Of a DNA stretch of 64,000 nt, positions 60,292 through 64,000 are shown piece after piece. The stretch comes from an uncultured Lachnospiraceae bacterium. GTDB lineage: Bacteria; Bacillota; Clostridia; Lachnospirales; Lachnospiraceae. The stretch lies in assembly GCA_910583835.1 (NCBI GenBank), contig CAJTYM010000015.1:1-64000 (forward strand), in the 5' to 3' direction. The first letter of the stretch is position 1, and each line of letters begins with the position of its first letter. Under the pieces are notes generated by a model, which was given only the letters and a program-made list of their open reading frames with translations, was not told where the DNA came from and did no database searches. Made by a program: the position numbers and the translations under genes.

Positions 60292-62739
60292 GTGCATAGA
60301 CAATATACGAAACAGGCAAAAAAAGCATTGGAGCTGGCAGGAAAATTATCCAAGAAGCTTCAGCACAATTATATAGGAACAGAGCATATCCTGGCAGGAC
60401 TGATTCAGGAAAAAAGCGGCGTGGCAGCGCAGGTGCTGATAGAAAACCAGGTCGAGGAACAGAAGCTTTTAGAAATGATTGAGGAACTGATTGCGCCGGG
60501 CGGGGGAACATCATTGATGGATATAGATGGCTATTCACCCAGGACCCAGCGCGTGCTTGATACCGCCGAGAAAGAGGCGGCACGTTTTGGCAGTGAAAAG
60601 GTTGGCACGGAGCATTTGCTGTTAGCGCTTTTAAAAGAAAACGAATCGGCATCTGTGCGGCTTTTAAATACAATGGGCATCAATTTGCAGAAACTCTACA
60701 TTGAACTTCTGGTGGCAATGGGCCAGGAGGGCAGTTTTTCCAAGGAAGAACTGAAATCAGCGAAGGTTAGGAAGAAGAACCTCAATGCTACGCCAGTGTT
60801 AGACCAATATTCCAGGGATCTGACACGCCTGGTGCTGGAAGGAAAGCTGGATCCGGTCATTGGCAGGAAAGAAGAAATCCGTCGCGTGATTCAGATTTTA
60901 AGCCGCCGTGGCAAGAACAATCCCTGCCTGATTGGAGAGCCCGGCGTAGGCAAGACCGCCATCGCAGAAGGGTTGGCGCAGCAGATTTCCCTTGGGCTTG
61001 TGCCGGATTCGGTAGCAGACAAACGCGTAGTTACCCTGGATTTATCCAGTATGATTGCCGGATCTAAATATCGTGGAGAATTTGAGGAGCGCATCAAGAA
61101 GGTCATCCGCGAGGTGACAGGGGCGGGAAATATCCTGCTGTTTATGGATGAGCTTCATACTATCATCGGGGCCGGAGGGGCGGAGGGAGCCATGGATGCT
61201 TCCAATATCTTAAAGCCTTACCTTGCCAGGGGCGAACTGCAGATGATTGGCGCCACCACGGTGGAGGAGTACCGGAAATATATAGAAAGGGATGCAGCCT
61301 TAGAGCGGAGGTTCCAGCCCGTGATGGTGGAAGAGCCGTCCGTGGAGGACACCATTGAGATACTAAAAGGGCTGCGCAGATTTTATGAAAAACATCATCA
61401 GGTTGTGATAACTGATGAGAGTTTAGAGGCAGCGGCAAGGCTTTCGCAGCGTTATATCTCGGACCGTTTTCTGCCGGATAAGGCAATCGACCTGATGGAT
61501 GAGGCGGCGGCCCGGGTGCGGCTGCAAGGCGTGAAGTCATCCACGCAGCTGCAGGATCTTGCGGCGGAAATCAACCGTGTCGGGGAGGAGCTGGAAGATG
61601 CCATCCGGGAAATGGATTTGGAACTGGCATCGAGACTGCGCAAGGAAAAAGAGGAATTGCAGGAGGAGTCTGCAAAGCTGCAGAAGAAGGTCCGAAAAGC
61701 TTTAAAGCAGAAGAAAGCGGAAGTGGGCGAGAATGAGATTGCGGAAGTGATTGCCCAGTGGACCAAAATTCCGGTCAAACAGCTTGCCGAGGAGGAAACG
61801 GTTAAGCTTCGTAAATTAGAAAGCGTACTGCACAAGCGTGTCATCGGCCAGGAGGAAGCAGTCAGCGCTGTGGCGAAAGCGGTGCGCCGTGGAAGGGTAG
61901 GGCTGAAAGACCCCAACCGCCCGATTGGTTCCTTTCTGTTCCTGGGACCTACCGGCGTGGGCAAGACGGAGATTTCCAAGGCATTGGCAGAGGCAGTGTT
62001 CGGCAGTGAGGAGTCCATGATACGTGTAGATATGTCCGAGTATATGGAAAAACACAGCGTATCGAAGATGATTGGCTCTCCGCCAGGCTATGTAGGCTAT
62101 GATGAGGGCGGGCAATTGAGCGAGAAAGTAAGGCGCAATCCCTATTCCGTAATCTTATTTGATGAGATTGAGAAAGCCCATCCAGATGTGTTTAATATTT
62201 TGCTGCAGGTGTTGGATGACGGGCATATTACCGATGCCCAGGGCAGGAAAGTGGACTTTAAAAATACGATTATCATTATGACGTCCAATGCGGGGGCACA
62301 GTCGATTATAGAGCCAAAAGCGCTGGGATTTGCCTCGGTAGAGGATGCAAAACAAGATTATGAGCGGATGAAAAGCAGTGTTATGGAGGAGGTACGCAGG
62401 ATTTTCAAGCCTGAGTTCCTCAACCGTATTGACGAGACCATTGTCTTCCATGCGCTGACCAAAGAGGATATGAAGAAAATTGTCACGCTGCTGACAAAGA
62501 GCCTGGTTGCCCGCTGCCAGGAACAGATGGGCATTACGCTGCATATTAACGGAAGCGTGAAGAGCCATATTGTAGAGACGGCGTATGAACCGAAATACGG
62601 TGCGCGCCCCTTGCGCAGGAAGATTCAAAACGAGCTGGAAGACGGGCTGGCAGAGGAAGTACTTGCCGGCAAGGTGAAGCGCGGGGATGAAGTGGAGGTC
62701 ACGATGAACAATAAAGAATTGACGTTTAAACTCGTGTAG
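60292..62739 (+). CDS. ClpC-type AAA+ unfoldase
   Basis: An 815-residue Clp/Hsp100 ATPase: double N-domain repeat (1-145), AAA-1 with Walker A GEPGVGKT and [12 protein letters not shown], a middle-domain coiled coil (about 405-460), AAA-2 with Walker A GPTGVGKT and Walker [11 protein letters not shown], and the D2-small C-terminus. An LGF tripeptide in PKALGFASV sits where ClpP-interacting ClpC/ClpA proteins carry their VGF/IGF/LGF loop, so it may feed ClpP. The mcsA/mcsB/ctsR neighbours of classical clpC are absent; instead it sits between an envelope protein and a CHASE2 sensor, so it may be a specialised paralogue. GTG start, CTGGAGG upstream. Confidence 0.9.
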   Translation: MHRQYTKQAKKALELAGKLSKKLQHNYIGTEHILAGLIQEKSGVAAQVLIENQVEEQKLLEMIEELIAPGGGTSLMDIDGYSPRTQRVLDTAEKEAARFGSEKVGTEHLLLALLKENESASVRLLNTMGINLQKLYIELLVAMGQEGSFSKEELKSAKVRKKNLNATPVLDQYSRDLTRLVLEGKLDPVIGRKEEIRRVIQILSRRGKNNPCLIGEPGVGKTAIAEGLAQQISLGLVPDSVADKRVVTLDLSSMIAGSKYRGEFEERIKKVIREVTGAGNILLFMDELHTIIGAGGAEGAMDASNILKPYLARGELQMIGATTVEEYRKYIERDAALERRFQPVMVEEPSVEDTIEILKGLRRFYEKHHQVVITDESLEAAARLSQRYISDRFLPDKAIDLMDEAAARVRLQGVKSSTQLQDLAAEINRVGEELEDAIREMDLELASRLRKEKEELQEESAKLQKKVRKALKQKKAEVGENEIAEVIAQWTKIPVKQLAEEETVKLRKLESVLHKRVIGQEEAVSAVAKAVRRGRVGLKDPNRPIGSFLFLGPTGVGKTEISKALAEAVFGSEESMIRVDMSEYMEKHSVSKMIGSPPGYVGYDEGGQLSEKVRRNPYSVILFDEIEKAHPDVFNILLQVLDDGHITDAQGRKVDFKNTIIIMTSNAGAQSIIEPKALGFASVEDAKQDYERMKSSVMEEVRRIFKPEFLNRIDETIVFHALTKEDMKKIVTLLTKSLVARCQEQMGITLHINGSVKSHIVETAYEPKYGARPLRRKIQNELEDGLAEEVLAGKVKRGDEVEVTMNNKELTFKLV

Positions 62740-62770
62740 GCGTTAGCGATACGAAGCGGAGAGAGTCAGA

Positions 62771-64000
62771 ATGAAAAATTTGGGCAAGGCAAAGATAGCA
62801 ATAGTTACAATAGTGATTATTTTGGCGTCTATGGTGTTCCACTATTTTGGCGCGGCCGGGCTGTGGGATATCGGTATCTCAGACAGGCTGAACCAGCGGG
62901 AATCGGTGACGAATAAGAAAATATATATCATTGGCATTGACGATAAGACCCTGGAGAAGTATGGTCCGGTCAATACCTGGAGCAGAGATATTCCGGCGCA
63001 ATTGGTGGAAATGTTAAATGCAGATACAACAAAACGGCCAGCTGTCATCGGATTCGATGTGATTTACAGCGAACAGGCAGATGAGAAAGCCGATAAGCAT
63101 TTTGCCGATGCCTGTAAAATGGCAGGCAATGTTGTGGTGGCGCAGAGTTTTTCTTTCAAGGAGATGCCGGAGACAGATGAGGATGGGAAGGTCACTTACA
63201 ATCCATATCATGTCGATTATGTGATTGAGCCGTATGAGAGCCTTCGTGACAGTGCAATTACCGGGTATGCCAATACAACCGTGGATGCAGACGGCTATGT
63301 GCGCCAGGCAATGGCCTATCTTGATTATGAGGGAGAGCGGGCCTTTAGCCTCTCTTCCCAGGTTTATAAGATGTTTCAGCAAAGCCAGGGAAAGGAAGCC
63401 GTATTCCCGGCTACTTATGGCAGGAGCAACCGTTTCTATTTTACATATTCCGGGAAACCAGGCGGATACAATGTAGTTTCCATGGCAGATGTGCTGGATG
63501 GCAGCATCGATGCCGGCATTTTTCAGGGCGCGGCTGTGCTGGTAGGAGCCTATGCCGTGGGGATGCAGGACTCGTACACGCCGGCAATTTCGCATAACAG
63601 CCAGATGTATGGGGTGGAAATCCATGCCAACATCATTGAAGCGCTCTTGGAGGGGAAGACACAGACGCCGTTCTCTCCGATTTTCTATGCAGTCGCGGCA
63701 GGTCTTTTGTGCGGGCTGTTCTTTCTGGCGGCGCGCAAAGCAAAAATGCTGCTGACGGGCATATTGTTTGTGCTGCTGGCGGCAATGGATGTTGTATTTG
63801 CCAGAATTATGTACCAGCGGGGCAGTATCGTACCGGTTATCCTGCTGCCGATTGTGCTGGCGCTGATTTTCCTGGCGCAGGTAATCCAGGGTTACCTTAC
63901 GGAAATTATGCGCAGACGGCGTGTGGTCAATGTATTTAAACAATATGTGGCGCCGCAGGTTGTAGATAAAATCAGTAAGGACAGGGATTTTGAACTGGTG
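62771..64000 (+). CDS. CHASE2-domain sensor, probable adenylate/guanylate cyclase (partial)
   Basis: An open frame of 410 codons runs to the window end without a stop. N-terminal membrane helix (AKIAIVTIVIILASMVFHYF), CHASE2 extracellular sensor domain (about 30-290; motifs IYIIGIDDKTLEKYGP, WSRDIPAQLVEML, IGFDVIYSE, GYVRQAMAYLDYEGERAFSL, LVGAYAVGMQDSYTPA), three closely spaced membrane helices (about 300-375), then the start of a cytoplasmic region FKQYVAPQVVDKISKDRDFE. This post-helix motif is typical of CHASE2-linked class III nucleotide cyclases, but the catalytic domain itself lies beyond the window, so cyclase activity is inferred. GGAGAGAGTCAGA precedes ATG, 31 bases after the clpC-like stop. 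Confidence 0.85.
   Translation, partial: MKNLGKAKIAIVTIVIILASMVFHYFGAAGLWDIGISDRLNQRESVTNKKIYIIGIDDKTLEKYGPVNTWSRDIPAQLVEMLNADTTKRPAVIGFDVIYSEQADEKADKHFADACKMAGNVVVAQSFSFKEMPETDEDGKVTYNPYHVDYVIEPYESLRDSAITGYANTTVDADGYVRQAMAYLDYEGERAFSLSSQVYKMFQQSQGKEAVFPATYGRSNRFYFTYSGKPGGYNVVSMADVLDGSIDAGIFQGAAVLVGAYAVGMQDSYTPAISHNSQMYGVEIHANIIEALLEGKTQTPFSPIFYAVAAGLLCGLFFLAARKAKMLLTGILFVLLAAMDVVFARIMYQRGSIVPVILLPIVLALIFLAQVIQGYLTEIMRRRRVVNVFKQYVAPQVVDKISKDRDFELV

Noticed and set aside
1..64000. tRNA, rRNA, integrase or transposase genes
   Set aside because: No cloverleaf with a T-loop GGTTCRA pattern in a suitable context, no rRNA-like stretch and no transposase or integrase motif was recognised on either strand.

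Overview
The window reads as a chromosomal segment of an anaerobic, gut-type Firmicute, most likely a Lachnospiraceae (class Clostridia). This rests on strong AGGAGG-type ribosome binding sites, near-consensus TTGACA/TATAAT promoters, LacI- and ROK-controlled ABC sugar operons, desulfoferrodoxin, a 4-hydroxybutyrate-dehydrogenase-type iron alcohol dehydrogenase, and BspA-repeat and Big_2 surface proteins. No rRNA, tRNA, CRISPR array, intact insertion sequence or prophage was seen. Assignments come from motif recognition in the sequence; no database search was run.

Layout. 1-1.5 kb: a PEBP-family gene, then gene debris (a truncated FUSC-type exporter and a frame-broken alpha/beta hydrolase) and a small hypothetical. 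1.5-4.7 kb: carB, without carA beside it. 4.8-12.9 kb: a sucrose/fructo-oligosaccharide module with a divergent LacI repressor and near-palindromic operators around a consensus promoter, then binding lipoprotein, two permeases, ATPase, GH32 beta-fructosidase, fructokinase and a His-less HPr/Crh-like protein. 13.2-18.8 kb: a giant secreted multidomain putative metallopeptidase lying between two diverged copies of a 41-bp direct repeat. 18.9-26.6 kb: housekeeping genes (thyA-folA, an AEC transporter, ilvB-ilvN, an isochorismatase-type hydrolase, a flavin reductase, ilvE). 26.6-30.2 kb: a ROK regulator divergent from an SDR dehydrogenase and a GPH-type sugar symporter, with a 15-bp identical motif in front of each side. 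30.4-33 kb: small membrane proteins, a peptidoglycan-binding protein and desulfoferrodoxin.

33.1-41.9 kb: an accessory metabolic cluster with an AMP-forming acyl ligase, a small XRE regulator, a 4-hydroxybutyrate-dehydrogenase-like iron alcohol dehydrogenase, an aldehyde dehydrogenase and a divergent SsuABC/nitrate/taurine-type ABC importer with two different permeases and two different ATPases. The ATPases look co-degenerate at one composite ATP site. 42.2-48.4 kb: a LacI regulator and rbsKDACB for ribose. 48.7-52.8 kb: a secreted GH2 enzyme with repeated binding modules and BspA-type repeats. 52.9-57.7 kb: lysC, an HD-domain protein, and an acyltransferase / zinc-ribbon membrane protein / alpha-beta hydrolase set. 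58.6-64 kb: a cadherin-like membrane protein, a ClpC-type AAA+ unfoldase and a CHASE2 cyclase-like sensor running off the end.

The most unusual non-coding structure is an ~828-bp imperfect palindrome at 57,718-58,545. Its arms match in many blocks over almost the whole length and carry side hairpins at equivalent places, as expected of a very large foldback element or an ornate structured RNA. Smaller palindromic elements lie at 21.6, 28.8, 32.6, 42.0 and 43.3 kb. Two separate gene junctions (10.2 and 56.0 kb) carry 35-bp tandem duplications of the 3' end of the upstream gene.
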